A program made the position numbers and the translations under genes. From Takakia lepidozioides (taxonomy: Eukaryota; Streptophyta; Takakiopsida; Takakiales; Takakiaceae): a stretch of DNA of 64,000 nucleotides. Below the pieces are notes generated by a model, which searched no databases, was not told the DNA's origin, and saw only the letters and a program-made list of their open reading frames with translations. Below, piece after piece: positions 34,040 to 46,474 of the stretch. The stretch spans positions 72,829,053-72,893,052 of the forward strand of contig CM060732.1 in the NCBI GenBank assembly GCA_030704615.1. Direction: 5' to 3'. Positions within the stretch are counted from its first letter, which is position 1, and every line of letters begins with the position of its first letter.

Positions 34040-34230
34040 TCACTATTCCCACGGTCATAGGACCATCCTCGGTTATAGGCAGCGCATGTTCATGTTGACG
34101 TGGCAGATGACAGCGCAGGGCCACGTCAGCATTTGCCGCCACATCAGCCTGCTTACATCACGCTCACGCCACGTCACCGTGGGTGCACGCTTACGCCACG
34201 CCACTCCTGCGTGAGCGTACGCTCGCGCGC
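34040..34230. repeat. Putative right terminal inverted repeat of element A
   Basis: It carries CGGTTATAGG, then repeated GACGTGG/CCACGTCA words and GCGTGAGCG near the outer end. The inverted arrangement at 53900-54060 (GCGTGAGCG, CCACGTCA, then CCTATAACCG) has the same order of words. Base identity is moderate, so the pairing needs an alignment. Confidence 0.5.
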
Positions 34231-34267
34231 TCACGCCATTGCGTCGTTGGTCAAATATTTATATTAA

Positions 34268-34830
34268 TAATGATAATATCCGACATGGACGGGTACAGTG
34301 ATAAATTATGAGTGGTTAAAGACACCTCAGTGATGGGAAGTGGTTGAAACCACTTTCTACTCCACGTGTAATAATTTTTTTTAAAAGATTTTTATCATTT
34401 CAAAATATATTATTCCACGTGGACGAGGATAATATACGTAGATCTGGAGTGGTTAAAGACCCCCCAGTGATTGGTACCACTTACACAGTGGTGGAATGTG
34501 AGTGGGTAAGACCCTTTTGTAACTGGAACCACTCTTCAAGTGGGCACTTGTGAGTGGTTATATACACGTGAGTGATTGGTACTACTTCTGGGGTGGGTTG
34601 TGAGTGGTTGAAGACACCTGAGTGATGGGAGGTGATTGAAACCACTTGCTACTCCACGTGTAATAATTCAATTTTTATTTAAGATTTATCATTTCAAAAT
34701 ATATTTAATTATGAACTATATTATTCCACGTGGACGGGGACAGTATACGTAGATCTGGAGTGGTTAAAGACCCCCATTGATTGGTACCACTTTGAGAGTG
34801 GTGTAGAGTGAGTGGTTACAGACCATAGGC
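34268..34830 (+). repeat. Tandem repeat of about 292 bp rich in AGTGGTT/AACCACT
   Basis: Two copies share CTACTCCACGTGTAATAAT, TATTCCACGTGGACG and GATCTGGAGTGGTTAAAG, about 292 bases apart. The palindromic word AGTGGTT/AACCACT recurs again at 36100-36180 and 38080-38940. This pattern is typical of transposon subterminal repeats. Confidence 0.6.
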
Positions 34831-35095
34831 TTGGTTATATAAACCAATCACCATCTCAGTCACTGTAAGCATATACATTTCATGAGCCATTCTCCAGCCT
34901 CTCCCTCACTCTCAGTCCAACCCCACACACTCCCTTCTCCATCAGTTCATCACTCCAAAGATCATTCCTCCGCCATACACCCCAGCCTCTTACTCACTTA
35001 GATTTACCCTAATCCTTGCTCGGTTCTGCCTCTACCTCTGCTTTACACAAAACCCTACCCTAAACCCTACACGTCATGAAAATGCTCAATTGCTT

Positions 35096-35335
35096 CCACA
35101 ATCTGAGAGGAACTAAGGGTAAGATTGTATTCATAAGACGTTGTTTGCCGTAGCCTTGTGGCCATTGACCCCGCGCCCAATTTGAGCGGGAACAAAAGGA
35201 ACATAACCTACCTCTGTCAGGGGCTGACGTTGGTAGTAAGACTTACCTTCATATAAAGACCACATGTCCTCCTTCCAACTAAGTTCAGCAGATGTTCAAC
35301 AATCCTTTCACCATCTCTTCACACAAGACATCCCC
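35096..35335 (-). repeat. Exon-like dispersed repeat, copy 4 (inverted)
   Basis: On the minus strand it contains the splice donor (GAAG|GTAAGTC), the GAGGTAGG block and GGCCACAAGGCTACGGC in the same order as at 708-830. The exon frame is decayed. Confidence 0.55.
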
Positions 35336-35490
35336 TACTTTAATGATTGTACCGCTGGCATGAGCAACATCTAAAGGCAGTACACCAGCAACACTTCACT
35401 AGCAGAGACACCCATTCCATAGCACTCAAGCACTTTCATGACCTCCTACTGTAATTCAGAATGTTGTTCCTTCTCCCATGAGTATCAAAC

Positions 35491-35860
35491 CCCGCGATCG
35501 CAGTTGTCCCACCATCGTGCATGCCTTCATGCCCCGATTCTAGGGCTTGAGTCCCTGTCTGCCCCCTATCCCACCAGCTCCGCTCGTCATTGTACATTGA
35601 GAAAAGCCACACCTTGAGATCGCGGTTGTCCCATCATCGTGCACGCCTTCATGCCCCGATTCTAGGTCTTGAGTCCATGTTTGCCCCTTATCCCACCAGC
35701 TTTGCTCGTCATTGTACATTGAGAAAAAGCCACACCTTGCGATCGCGGTTGTCCCACCATCGTGCACACCTTCATGCCCCGATTCTAGGTCTTGAGTCCA
35801 TGTCTGTCCCTATCCCACCAGCTCCGCTCGTCGTCTCTCATGATCAGACTCGACACTATA
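35491..35860 (-). repeat. Three tandem units of about 122 bp derived from an OSB-type exon
   Basis: The key block (GTTGTCCCACCATCGTGCA on the plus strand) starts near 35503, 35625 and 35748. Read on the minus strand it is the same WWDNR..K exon end plus GTGTGG donor and following intron bases (TTTTTCTCAATGTACAATG) as at 22850-22890 inside the CACTA element. The rest of the PDF-motif exon is decayed. Confidence 0.6.
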
Positions 35861-38644
35861 AGAAAACAAACATAGCTCTGTCATGTTTGTCTTTCACGAT
35901 CAAACTCGATACAAAGAAAACAAACAGATGCCACAATGGCAGGGAAGACAAAAAAAAACGCGAAGTCCCCTCACTCATGACTGGATGGATGAATATAACG
36001 ATAGATGGATGGATTTTGGGTTTTCCATCAACACACAAACCACTAAAGTTTTTCACCACAGAAGTAATACCAATCACTGGTGTGTATGTAATCACTAACG
36101 CGTAACCACTCTCCTAGTGGTTCCAACCACTAGCAGAGTGGTTCCAACTATGATTGGCTTGTGAACTTAAGGCATGAGTGGTTGATTGTTTCATTTCGAA
36201 CCTGATATGCTTTGAGCGTGGTTCCGGAGATTTATCTCCAGACCTGCAATCTGCTTTTGTGATGAGTTTACAATCTGCATATATGGTGGTAAATGTTATA
36301 TATCAAACCTTGGTTCCTAAATGTGAATGACCTGGAAACTTTGTTAGAAAGATGAATGGCTTACGAGTTGGACTATGTATGGCTTGACTGCTAGATTAAA
36401 TTTCAAAGGGTTAGAACATGTGTTAGGGTTTTAATACTGAATGGATGTGGGACATTGCTAGGGCACCAGAGCATGACATTCCATGCATTCACGCCATTGG
36501 ATGCCAAACTTTTCTTGGCACGTTGGGCCAAGGTTTGTATGAGTTCACGAACTGCCGACCTTGCTCGTTGCCCGGTTGACCTTATTTTCCATCATTGCTA
36601 ACTTTGTGGGGTGGAGGGGCTTGTGTTAGGCTGCATCAAAGCGCGCAAAGGAAGGGGGGACTGAGGTTGTGGCGAATGCTACTGGTCCACCTATGACATG
36701 GGTGCAACAAGGCCCGAATGGCCCATGGGTGCAATCTAGAGGTGGGCAAACGTGGCTGCAGCAAGGAGCACCTACCTGGAGGAGGTGCCCAAACTTGGGA
36801 CCTGTACAAAGAGGTGCCCAAACTTGGAACCCTCCATGCAACGCCGCTGGTGGGCAGTGGGCAGGCCCCCCTTTTATTGGTGTGTGCCATGAATTCTATG
36901 CATCAGGTATGGTAAGACATACTCATGTATTATACCTTGTTGTTTTGTTGGCATGTAGAAGGGGACTAAAGCAGAGGACCCTGCCCCAGCCATCGTGAAG
37001 GGAGCTGAGAAGAAGTACATGCGAAAAGGAGAGCGTGTAACCAGAGCCACTGCTGCCAAAGGCACAAAGTCCTTGACTGATGCAAATGGTGACATAACAC
37101 CAAGTTCTAGCGGGAGTAAGAGTCAGGTGTGCCTTCAGGAGGCAACTCTCCATGCAACAGTTTCCGTACTAGAGGTGAGCATGCATGCACCTGTTGGCTA
37201 TCAGTTCTGTACAATGTGGCCATTTACATGTTGGGTACTTCAAACTATTAGTAGATGCATTGCTAAATGAAACTGCTAAGGGTGTTGGGCGTGATGTTTG
37301 CAGCCTGAGAAAGCCCTCTTGATACTGCCACCGACAGTGCACCAACTGTGGTGCCTTCAAAAGCAACCCCCAGATATCAACCCCCTGCTACAGTGGCAGA
37401 TATTCTTATGCTACCAAAAGTACTCTACACTTTCAGTGATTGCTTATACTAGGCGGTCCTCATTATCTAGTTTTCAATGTACATGTATGTCTTCATGGGT
37501 TGATTAATGTGAGTTTTATGGTGGGTGCTGTGTGCAGTTTAAGTTGAAGGACAAAATCAGCCTGTATGATCCTCATTTACCACGACACAGGGCTGCCAGT
37601 GGAATTGTCACTGGTGTGCCTGACAAAGATACATATCACTGCCGTGTTATACCTGAGGGATTGTGGCGGGTTGAGGTGAGTGATATCTATATTGCCAATT
37701 GTGTCTTGCCTCACCCTAACAAGGAAGAGGTTCCACCGCTTCCTGCTCCTCATCAAGTCCTCCCCTCCAGTCATACTCCCTGACCCCTCGAGGTCTTCTC
37801 GTAGCAGGTAATGAGGATGTCGTTGGTCTGAATTGTCTTTGGCCAGAGAAGAACATGAAGAGGGCTTAGATTTCATTCGCTCGGGCATAGACATTGCTGG
37901 CAGTGAGAAGAAGGCATGAAAGCAGTTCAGTGTTCCTAGCATGCATGCGGAGACGTCGTGTAGAAGTTAGGCTTAGTGCTTTTATCATGGCTGGATTTTG
38001 TTGACAGTGTTCTAGCACTTAACTCTCTGGGATTCTATTCTATTTTGTGGAGCTTGAATCCCCAATGGTACTTCTTTAAACACTACACTAGTGGTATGTG
38101 TTCCTCTAGTCATGTTCATAATCACTTGCACATCACTGTAATAGTGGTATAATTTAATACTGTGGGAGTAGCCAAATGCACACAATTGCTTACATTACCA
38201 CTTGTATAGTGGTATAAGTAGCCACATATATATTACTATACTAGTGGTATGAATTCCTCCAGTGGTATTCCTAATCACTTACACACCACTCTGTTAGTAA
38301 TGACTCCAATAATTCCCACTCAGAGAGACACCATGAATGACTCAAATAGCTTACACACCACTCTGTGGGTAATCATTCCAATGACCTGTTGAGAGACGTC
38401 ATCCACTCACATAACCACTCCACTCACATAACCACTCTCTGAGTGATATTGTATATTCTCAGTTTTCATAGAATGACTCTATGAGTCATTTTGTGGTCAC
38501 TCAACAAGTGGTTTCGGAAGTCATTGAATTTTTCACTCCATCCATTTCGTAGCACTGACACACGATACGTGTCCATGCTGAGAGTGTCGCCATGTGTTGA
38601 CATAATCTCCAATATCATCCACGGACCACTGGCTTACACGTCTC
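35861..38644. other. CACTA-like debris and unrecognised sequence
   Basis: Most is non-coding. A Lys-rich exon-like frame (36995-37123) and a second (37532-37783, LKDKISLYDPHLP, then EGLWRVEVSDIYIANCVLP) resemble the C-terminal domain of Tnp1/En-Spm-type transposon proteins. Many ACTAGTGGTAT and GTGGTT/AACCAC words occur from 38080 onward. This supports a decayed CACTA element, but borders are not clear. Confidence 0.4.
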
Positions 38645-38941
38645 CACTACAAAACGGAAGTGGTTACTTTACCACTATGACACGTCAGTTTACCACTGTG
38701 ACACGTCATTGACATGTCACAGTGATTAATTTACCACTGTGACACGTCAGCTAACAGGTGGACCCGGACGTGAGTGGTTCGAACCACTGTCCTTAACCGC
38801 CGGTGCCACGTAATGTCTTTTACCACTCACTTGTCCTAATGCACTGGTTCTTCATCACTCTGGGGCCAGAGTGGTTTAGTGTCTTTTACCACTCAAAATG
38901 AGTGATTAACAGAGTGGTTATTCCGCGTTTTTCTTCTAGTG
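38645..38941. mobile_element. Possible CACTA end or short CACTA-like element
   Basis: It starts CACTACAAAACGGAAGTGG and ends TTCTTCTAGTG (inverted CACTAGAAGAA). The interior is rich in TTTACCACT and GACACGTCA words. The flanking triplets (CTC and TCG) are not a target duplication, so these two ends may belong to different elements. Confidence 0.4.
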
Positions 38942-38959
38942 TCGGTTTCTGTGTCAGCA

Positions 38960-39990
38960 ACGCCCTTTTCTCATGGAGGTGGTTGCCCACATCGACGATG
39001 GCTCTTTGTCCTTCCAGCAACATCTTCGTTCAGCGCGGGATCTCATCCCAACACCAACACGGGCTTGTCTGCCACCCTTTGAACAGTTGGTCACTCAAGG
39101 TCTGGAACATTTACAGGATACCATCATGGAACGCGTACACCGACACTCATTTGCCAGCATGTTTTCCGACGCTCCTTCAGATGCACATCGGGCCAGCCTT
39201 CTCTCATGCGCAGGGCTCGGAGCAGGCGCGTGGCTCACGGTACGACCAACCATTGCACCCTTCCGTTGTCTTCTGTTGTATTTACCACCTCCCTACGAGT
39301 TCGACTGGGTCTTCCGCATCCCTCTGTGTTAGGAATACAACAGTGTGTTTGTCGCCATCCTCTCGATTCACTCGGCGTACATCTTCTTCATGCGGTGGAG
39401 AACGCACTGCGACCCATGACGTCGTCCGGGATGCAGCAGCTGCGGTTGCTCGTGATGTTGGGATACATGTCATTCGAGAGCAGGTGCACATACTCCCATA
39501 AACCCACAATCACCATTCCACTCGACGACGGGTTGACATTGTTCTCTCACAGGACGGACTACGTACATTGGTGGACGTTGTCATCGCTGATCCTACTAGG
39601 TCGGATCTCCTGCCCCGCACAGCCTCATCATAGGGAGTTGCCGCTTCAGTAGCTGCGCAGGGAAAGGAGCATGACTATTGGGCACGTCATTCCACAGACA
39701 CATTCCTTCCTTTGGCAGTCGAGATCTTTGGTTGTTTGCATCATCAGTTCAACGAGTTCCTTCGCACATGTGCCTATCGTGCAGCAGAAAACAAAAGCCT
39801 TGGAAGCCCACACGCCTCTGTTCTTGTAGCTTTCTTTAGACAACGAGTTTTTGTTGCTTTACAAAAGGCTCAAGCTCAATCTATTTTACGTCGGGCAGAG
39901 GTTGCTGGGGCGGCTTCATCTCGCCTCCCCGCACTCTCTGATCCACCCTCTTTCCTGTTGTCTGACCTTCTTCAGGCTGTAGGTGATACT
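38960..39990 (+). pseudogene. C-terminal remnant of a non-LTR reverse transcriptase (REL-type)
   Basis: Read across three frames it gives LSCAGLGAGAWLTVRPT, SLRVRLGLPHPSVLG, a zinc-binding-like CVCRHPLDSLGVHLLH, ERTATHDVVRDAAAAVARDV, HVIREQVHILP, RRVDIVLSQDG with DVVIADPTRSDLL, and PLAVEIFGCLHHQFNEFLRTC. This is the region after the RT domain in plant LINE-like proteins that end in a cysteine/histidine cluster and a restriction-like endonuclease (the RRVDIVL...DVVIADP segment). The RT domain itself is absent. At least three frameshifts or stops are needed, so it is dead. Confidence 0.65.
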
Positions 39991-40960
39991 AGAATAGTTT
40001 GATTTTTTTCTTTGTGTTAATATATCTAGCTCTACGAGCTTTGGTTGTTTCCTCTTGGGGACACTTACACCCATTTGTACAGTCAAACCCCCCCCCCCCC
40101 CACTTGGGTCTTTTTATAAAGCTATGCAGGACTTCATGGGGTCTGGTCCACATGAATAAGGTAGATGATGGAAGCACTCTACTAGTCATTCCAATGACTA
40201 TTCCGCAGGTGAAACTGTCATTGGCCTGATTAGATCTCGGCATATGCTATTTTGCACTTACAAGAAATTGCTCTTCCGGTTTGCACTTCAGGCTGGTTTT
40301 TCCCACTAATAGGCCCCTTTTTTGACACTTTCTTTGATACAAATTCGACATCAAAAAACTTCAGAAATGTTACAGTAATTTTGACATACACATGTCAGAA
40401 AATTCCTTCATTTGCTTGGACTAGAATGTCAACAAATAATTGCTTCCTTATTTTGACAACTTACGGCAGGCATCATTGAAACATTATAAGAATGAATCCT
40501 ATCCAGAAGATGAAGGTACACTAGAACTATCCTTCAAGAGAGCTCTATACAGTCCTCCGAGACAATGGGTTATGACCCACCAATTTGGATCATCAAAGTC
40601 TTTGGAAAAAAAAATTGTTTTGATTGACTCGGCAGAGCAAACGGAGGATCAGACATCAGACCCCTGACTGTTAGAGATAAACTTTCGTGAATCGATCAAA
40701 GTAAATCCGTGTGATTCCCTTCTAATTGTAGCCAATCGAGCAGGCCTTTCCATGATTTTATATCACTTCACTTTCAGTAGATTTACTCGGAAAGAGACAT
40801 AATAAAGTGAGAATATCTTTTATACAATCCCAGGCTAGTCCAATGTTGCTTTAATCGGGTTTTGATCTTTAGCACTGCTACTGAACGTTTGATCGAACTC
40901 CACAGTCAAATGTCTTCTTGCCTTCATTTTGATGAAACCAAATAAGACCCTTGTCTATGT
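39991..40960. other. Region with no recognised gene
   Basis: It holds a poly-C run (about 40088-40101) and AT-rich sequence. A short frame at 40440-40667 (+) has no family signature. Confidence 0.3.
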
Positions 40961-40969
40961 ATACCAAGA

Positions 40970-41822
40970 CTAAGGAGACTCAAAATTATCTGCGCCAATT
41001 ATAGCCACCCGAAAATGGTTACCATAAGCCCACATTTTTGTGCCCAAGTATGGAAGGCAACCTCGAGATAAGTCCTTGACCCTAGTGGAAATGTTGTACG
41101 GCCCTCTTGTGTCAATTTCTCTTTGAACAGTATCTCCCAACCAATCCTCAAAGGCAGGAAATTGAGCACGCCCTTGCTTGGAGGAAGACGTTTGCCCTTG
41201 GTGCTCAACCTCATCCTTTCTATATAATTCCCCCTTCTTTGGTGAGGGGTTCCAAATGATCTGAAAGGTCTTTACAAAGCAAATAGAAATATCAGAAACA
41301 CTATGACACATACGTAGTGAGTAGCCTATGTTTCGTTCTATCACTTAAAAATGAGACTTAGTTGAGATTTGCAGCCTAGGACAAAAGTTTATATGTAAAC
41401 AAGAGTCATCTCCAAGGTTTAGTCACGCACCGGAAGGTTCAATAGGACAAAGGCATGGCCCAACCTATGCTCACGTGCATCCATCAACTCCCCTTTACCT
41501 TGGCCTGTAAGGACTTCACCAAAGACTTTTGGATGTTCCTCACTAAAATTGCTTGAAGGAAGTTGTCCTTCATAACCCATGGCTTCATGCAGAGTATGAT
41601 TCTTAGCCATGCTAGCCAATGATCCACAGTTGCAGCCCCCCCAGCACTACTTCCTCGCATGCGAATTGTTGTGGCAATGGCTGCATTAAGAGCATCGGAC
41701 AACAACCAAAATCCCCCAGATTGATTCATAATGCACTCATGAACCACAGGCCCTAGAACTGTAGAAATTGATTGGGCAATGGCCCACACTTGTGGACTTG
41801 GTATGCGAGACTGCAGTGCCAC
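40970..41822 (-). pseudogene. Unrecognised two-exon coding-like segment
   Basis: The minus-strand frames 41822-41484 (IPSPQVWAIAQSISTVLGP, GSSAGGAATVDHWLAWL) and 41619-41430 (ending HAFVLLNLP at CCG|GTGCGT) are followed, after a short possible intron, by 41280-40970 (FQIIWNPSPKKGELYRKDE, KMWAYGNHFRVAIIGADNF). The frame shift between the first two shows damage. Residue composition looks like real protein, but I do not recognise the family. A transposon protein is possible. Confidence 0.4.
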
Positions 41823-42039
41823 GAGCCTTGTTCTTTAGCTTTGACAAGAGCAAACAAGAACAAGAACAAGAACAATAACCATTTATTCTACTTTGCAGCA
41901 TTCGATAGGGATGAAGAGTATCGCCACACTTTTTTACGAAGTGTCATGGGTTCTTTTATCATGGATAAAGATAAAGATAAAGTTTTCTTTAATGTCCAGT
42001 GAATTTACAAAGCCTACTGCTCAACACACATGCCATCGA

Positions 42040-42150
42040 AGGCCTAATGGACGGTCTGAAGGCACATGTTGAAGATTGAACCCATGATCACCCAGGTTAT
42101 GCACAGGCAAGGCACAAACACCCAACCACTGGGCTACCTGCTCAAGTGCA
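42040..42150 (-). mobile_element. tRNA-like SINE fragment
   Basis: On the minus strand it has a perfect A box TAGCCCAGTGG (42126-42136) and, about 50 bases on, a B box-like GGTTCAATC (42074-42082). It lacks a cloverleaf-complete tRNA, so a SINE is likelier. Confidence 0.5.
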
Positions 42151-42469
42151 TGGATCATAAAGTGCACACAAATGGTCCACTTGTGTGGAACCTAAGTTTT
42201 AACAAGGAAGTTTACAGTGTACTTGAGTTCCTAGAGACATACTTGTCGAAGAAAAACATGAATTGCTGCAACTTATGGTAATTGAGCTCAACTTATTGTT
42301 TATATATACATTGTATTTTGCGATGTCCACCTTCCCACCGAAAGGCAGTAGCCCTATGGGGTCAAGTGACACCATAAGTTACGCTTGCTTCGGCAACGCG
42401 TCCACCTTTTACATTGTATTTTCAGGCATAGTACTTCGAACTACTGTTGAAATCTTATGTTTTTCCTCA

Positions 42470-43540
42470 CAGGGGGGTTGTTGATGAAGTTTGATGATGT
42501 GGAGCAGCTTCGAACAGACGATCATGGTGTCAACTTTTTGAACATGGTGATGGTAAGTATTAGCTCTTTGTTTAGTGATCATCTAGTCTATATTTTGTTT
42601 ACCCAATTTTCAAGATCTATTAAAGTTTTAAATATGTTCTCTGCAAAGCGAAACAAATCAATGCCTATATGTCGGAGTTATTGGTTGGTAGTAGGGCAAC
42701 TACGAGGCAAATGTTTGTTCACCTTGGAAGCTTGAGGGTAATACTAGATTGATAGCAAGCACCATAGAGCACCTTGATAGGGCATTCAACTTGGAATTTT
42801 TCAACAATTCAGGGGTAAACATTTATAAAAAAAAAAAATCAATCTATCATATATCACTATAGGATGTGTGTATATTGTATTATTTTATTGTTGTAGTTTA
42901 TTAATGGTATAGATCCAATTTATAATGTATCGTTTGTCATGTGCAGTGTGTTCACTCAGTCTTTGGTAGCCCCCGAATACGTCGTTTCGTCCATCATTTG
43001 AAAGACAATGAGGTCTTGAGCAAACGAGTAAGAGCAGACATCCTATTTATGGGTTTTTTGACGTTCACGATGGTGGCTTATGGACAGCAAGTTCCAATGA
43101 GCTTCACAATTTCTACATTGGCCCATGCAACCGGAGGTATTCCAAATTGGGATACATAAGTAAATCGGGAGACGTTGTTGTTGTGTGAAAGAGACATGAA
43201 GGATCGTATTCCCAACCATGTTCATGCTTTCCAGGTTCTCAAGTGTATGGAAGATGAGACCTCTAAAGAAGAATATAGATAATAACTTATTACGGGTGAT
43301 CGTTTCCAGGACATTATAGTGTTTATCTTGAAGATGGAAGTGAAGGACAAATCTCAAGTGGAGGGATCGCCTTGCTCAATTGATTCAACTTACAGATCCA
43401 TCATGATATATTTGTTATTTACAAAATGCTCTGCAACTAGAGCAGTTTTGAAAAAATATTTTTACTTTGCCATCAATAGTTTAGAAAAGGATGATACCGA
43501 TCGAATCTCACAGGATGTGCTTAACGATCTGAAGTAGTTT
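42470..43540 (+). other. Unrecognised exon-like coding segments
   Basis: Short frames show LMKFDDVEQLRTDDHGVNF ending at a possible donor (ATG|GTAAGT near 42550) and, after an acceptor near 42947, CVHSVFGSPRIRRFVHHLK continuing to GGIPNWDT, then a stop at 43157. No family recognised. It could be an exon-intron gene of a transposon or host, now broken. Confidence 0.35.
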
Positions 43541-43859
43541 GAAGTGAAGACACATTTGACAGTGACCTCATTACTCATTGTGTTCAATGCAAAACTGGCT
43601 TCCAAATTCATTAAACGTCGACATCAAAGTCGAATGATATACAAATTTAGCCAATGCAAAGGATATATACTAATTAACACGAGTATCTATGAGACATCAT
43701 TACCCAATACATGTTGTCAATTAGTCTGTTATCCCCAATACATAGTCCACAAACACCCTAGCCCTGAAACTAGAACATCTACATATAAGGTTGACATTCA
43801 GAAGACTGGGTGTGCGTCGCACGAAAATATGTTTTTGCAAATGCCTCCGCGTAGATAGG

Positions 43860-46440
43860 TAGCTTGTAAAAATGAAGACTCGAACTTAGACAAAATACTT
43901 TATTTTGTAAAAAAAAATATGTCGGTCTCGAATCCTACAAAAGAATAACCACAAATATAAATTTATAAATACTAACACATGAATACAAGGCCCGAATGCG
44001 AACTCAAAACGGTACACGGAAATTAAAAAAAATCTTACTCACATGAGAAATCCGAATCAACATTAATAAAATGTGGAAAAATGTATGGAACGTATGGAAC
44101 TTCTAAACATTTTTAATCGAAATAATTTCTCCAAACCAATGTATCAATTTACTCCAAAGCTATGTACATTTATTTTTTCAATGACTCGTTTCCGGAGATG
44201 AGGTTTTGAGGTAGGGTATGGATAAGAAAAAAGTGTGAAAGGGGAAAAAAAGAAACAAGTGCATCGAACGTATAAGAACTTTCAATCAAATATCTCAACC
44301 TTGAATACTACCCCAAAGTAAGAATGTGTTTTTTTAACGAGCTTCCAACATGGATATAAGGTTTTTAGGAGCATAAAGTTTTAGAAAAATTATAAGTATG
44401 AATCACACAAAATATGTAGGAAAGTTTATGACCTATAAAAACATTCAATCAAGTAATATTTCAACCATAATTGTATTACACCCAAAGTTGGAAAAATGAT
44501 TTGAATGTACTTCAAATATTTGAATGAGGTTTAGGGTATAGGGGGTTGGAGAAGTAAAAGTACTATCAAGTACAAAATAAAATTGGAAGAGTGTGTAGAA
44601 CATATAAGAATTTCCAAGTAAATATCCCGATGACTCTATCATACATATAAGCTAGAATAAAATGAATCAATGAGCTTCAAATATGGAAACTACATTTTAG
44701 AGTATACTAGGGTTTAGAACAAGCAAAAGTGTGAATGATACAAATAATGGGATATTGTTAGGACTAATACAAAATTTCAATTCAAATATTCCAACAACTC
44801 TTAGTAGTATGCAACCCCAAAGTTATAAATAAATAAAAATAGTGAGCTTCAAACATTACAAAGATATTTTTGGGGTACTGGGCTTAGGCTATTAAACTAA
44901 AGTATAGGTAAGAACAAATATGAAAGAATGGAACTTAGGATTTACAAAAATATCAATTAAAAATCCAGACTACTTTATCTTATTATATAGTGAATCAATG
45001 GGGGGGAAAGAATAATGAGCTTCAAACAATTAAAAAAAATGACATACTAGGATTTAGGGTAAGCAAATTTGGTACTATTCAATGACAAACAAATTTACAA
45101 GAGTAATTAAGACATATAAAATCTCTCAATTAAATATCGTAAAATTCTATAAACTTCCCCAAAGCTTAGTACTAGCCAAAAAAAAAATCTATTCAATGTA
45201 AACAAAGGGTTGAAAAGTGCTTATAAGGAAGTTCCATACAAAATTGCTACCAAGTAGTACTAAGCAATTGTCTTAATGAGCTTGGGATTAAAAAATTGTT
45301 ACGACCACGTCCCCTCTATTATACCCCAAAGCTGAAAAATTTAGAAATGGGAGGGATAAAAAACGAAAACAAAAACAAACACGGGACTTGGGCTTCAAAC
45401 ATGGATATGAGGTGGACAAAAATATCAATGAGAAACTAATATGGAAGCGACGGTTTGTGTACGAGGTCTTGTAAAAACTTTCAAAAAACAACAACAGTGT
45501 ATGGAACCTATAGAAACTTTCAATCAAATATCCCAACCTTGAATGCATTGTATTCCAAAGTAGGAATTTGCTTTCTTAAGAAGCTTCAAACATGGATATA
45601 AGGTTTTACGGGAATAAAGTTTATAAGAAATAAAAGTATGAATCACATAAAAGTATGCATGAATATTTAGGACCTATAATTTTTAAAACATTCAACAATC
45701 AAGTCAATATAATATTCTAAACATTGTAATTTGTATCAAAAATTGATTTGAATTAACTTCTTGAATGAGGTTTTGCAGTATAGGTTTCAGATAAACAAAA
45801 TATTCAAGTAAAAAAAAACATATGGAAGAGTAAGAATTTTCAAGTAAATATCTCGATGACTCTGTCATACATGTAAGCTGGAAAACGTAATTAATTGAGC
45901 TTCAAATGTAGCAACTACGTTTTAGGCTATAGGGTTAAGGTTATAGGGGTTAAGTCTCCGACTAAAGGATGAATGACAGGGGTGATGGGAGAGTGTTTAG
46001 GACCTATACAAATTTTTAATTAGATATTCCAACCACTGTAGTATGCAACCTCAAAGTTAGAAAAACAATTAATTCCGAGTGTCAAGCTTCAAACATTGCA
46101 AAGATATTTTTGTGGTACTCGGCTTAGGCTAAGTTAAAGTATATTAGATAAGAAACAAATATTATGAAAGAATAACATTAAGGACCTATAAAAATGTCAT
46201 TAAAAAATCCAAACCAATCCAAAAAAAAAAAAGGAAAAGTGTTTAGGAGGTTATATAAAAACTTGCAAGTATTACTAAGCAAAAGGTTTTTTCTTAAATC
46301 CCAACCACTCTAACAAAATTTATTCATACAAAATTTATTGAAAGTGGTCCAAATTTTGCTAGAAGAATAAACAACATTACAATTGAGTAGAACAATTATT
46401 TTTGATCCATCATTCAAAGTCATTGAGGTGTAAAACATTA
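43860..46440. repeat. AT-rich degenerate tandem array with higher-order repeat of about 1.24 kb
   Basis: The basic unit (roughly 150-200 bases) contains TTTCAATCAAATATC, CCCCAAAGT, GAGCTTCAAACATGGATA and a GGTTTTAGG-type word. Successive units are diverged, but blocks 1.24 kb apart match much better (44257 with 45498, 44583 with 45819, 44760 with 45990). That shows a later duplication of a multi-unit block. No genes. Confidence 0.7.
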
Positions 46441-46474
46441 CAAGGAAACAAGAAAGTTGGAGAGTTGTCTGCAT

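Larger units (their letters stand above)
18150..34230. mobile_element. Element A: Mutator-like transposon with ParB-methyltransferase gene
   Basis: Two divergent genes share a central promoter region (about 29207-30091): a leftward ParB/methyltransferase-like gene and a rightward Mutator-like transposase. The right end (about 34040-34230) is rich in CACGTCA/TGACGTGG words and carries CGGTTATAGG. The left end of element B has the matching CCTATAACCG motif in inverted orientation with the same CACGTCA words, as expected for terminal inverted repeats. The left terminus of A is missing or unrecognisable. Host size without the nested CACTA insertion is about 11.4 kb. Both genes carry lesions, so this copy is probably not autonomous. 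Confidence 0.65.

Noticed and set aside
35852-35870. CACTATAAGAAAAC as the left end of a CACTA element ending at 38941
   Set aside because: The same stretch is locally duplicated without the CACTA word (GATCAAACTCGATACAAAGAAAAC at 35900), and the flanking triplets do not match. Chance is likelier.
42040-42150. A genuine tRNA gene
   Set aside because: The A and B boxes are present, but I cannot fold a complete acceptor stem and cloverleaf. SINE remnant is the safer call.
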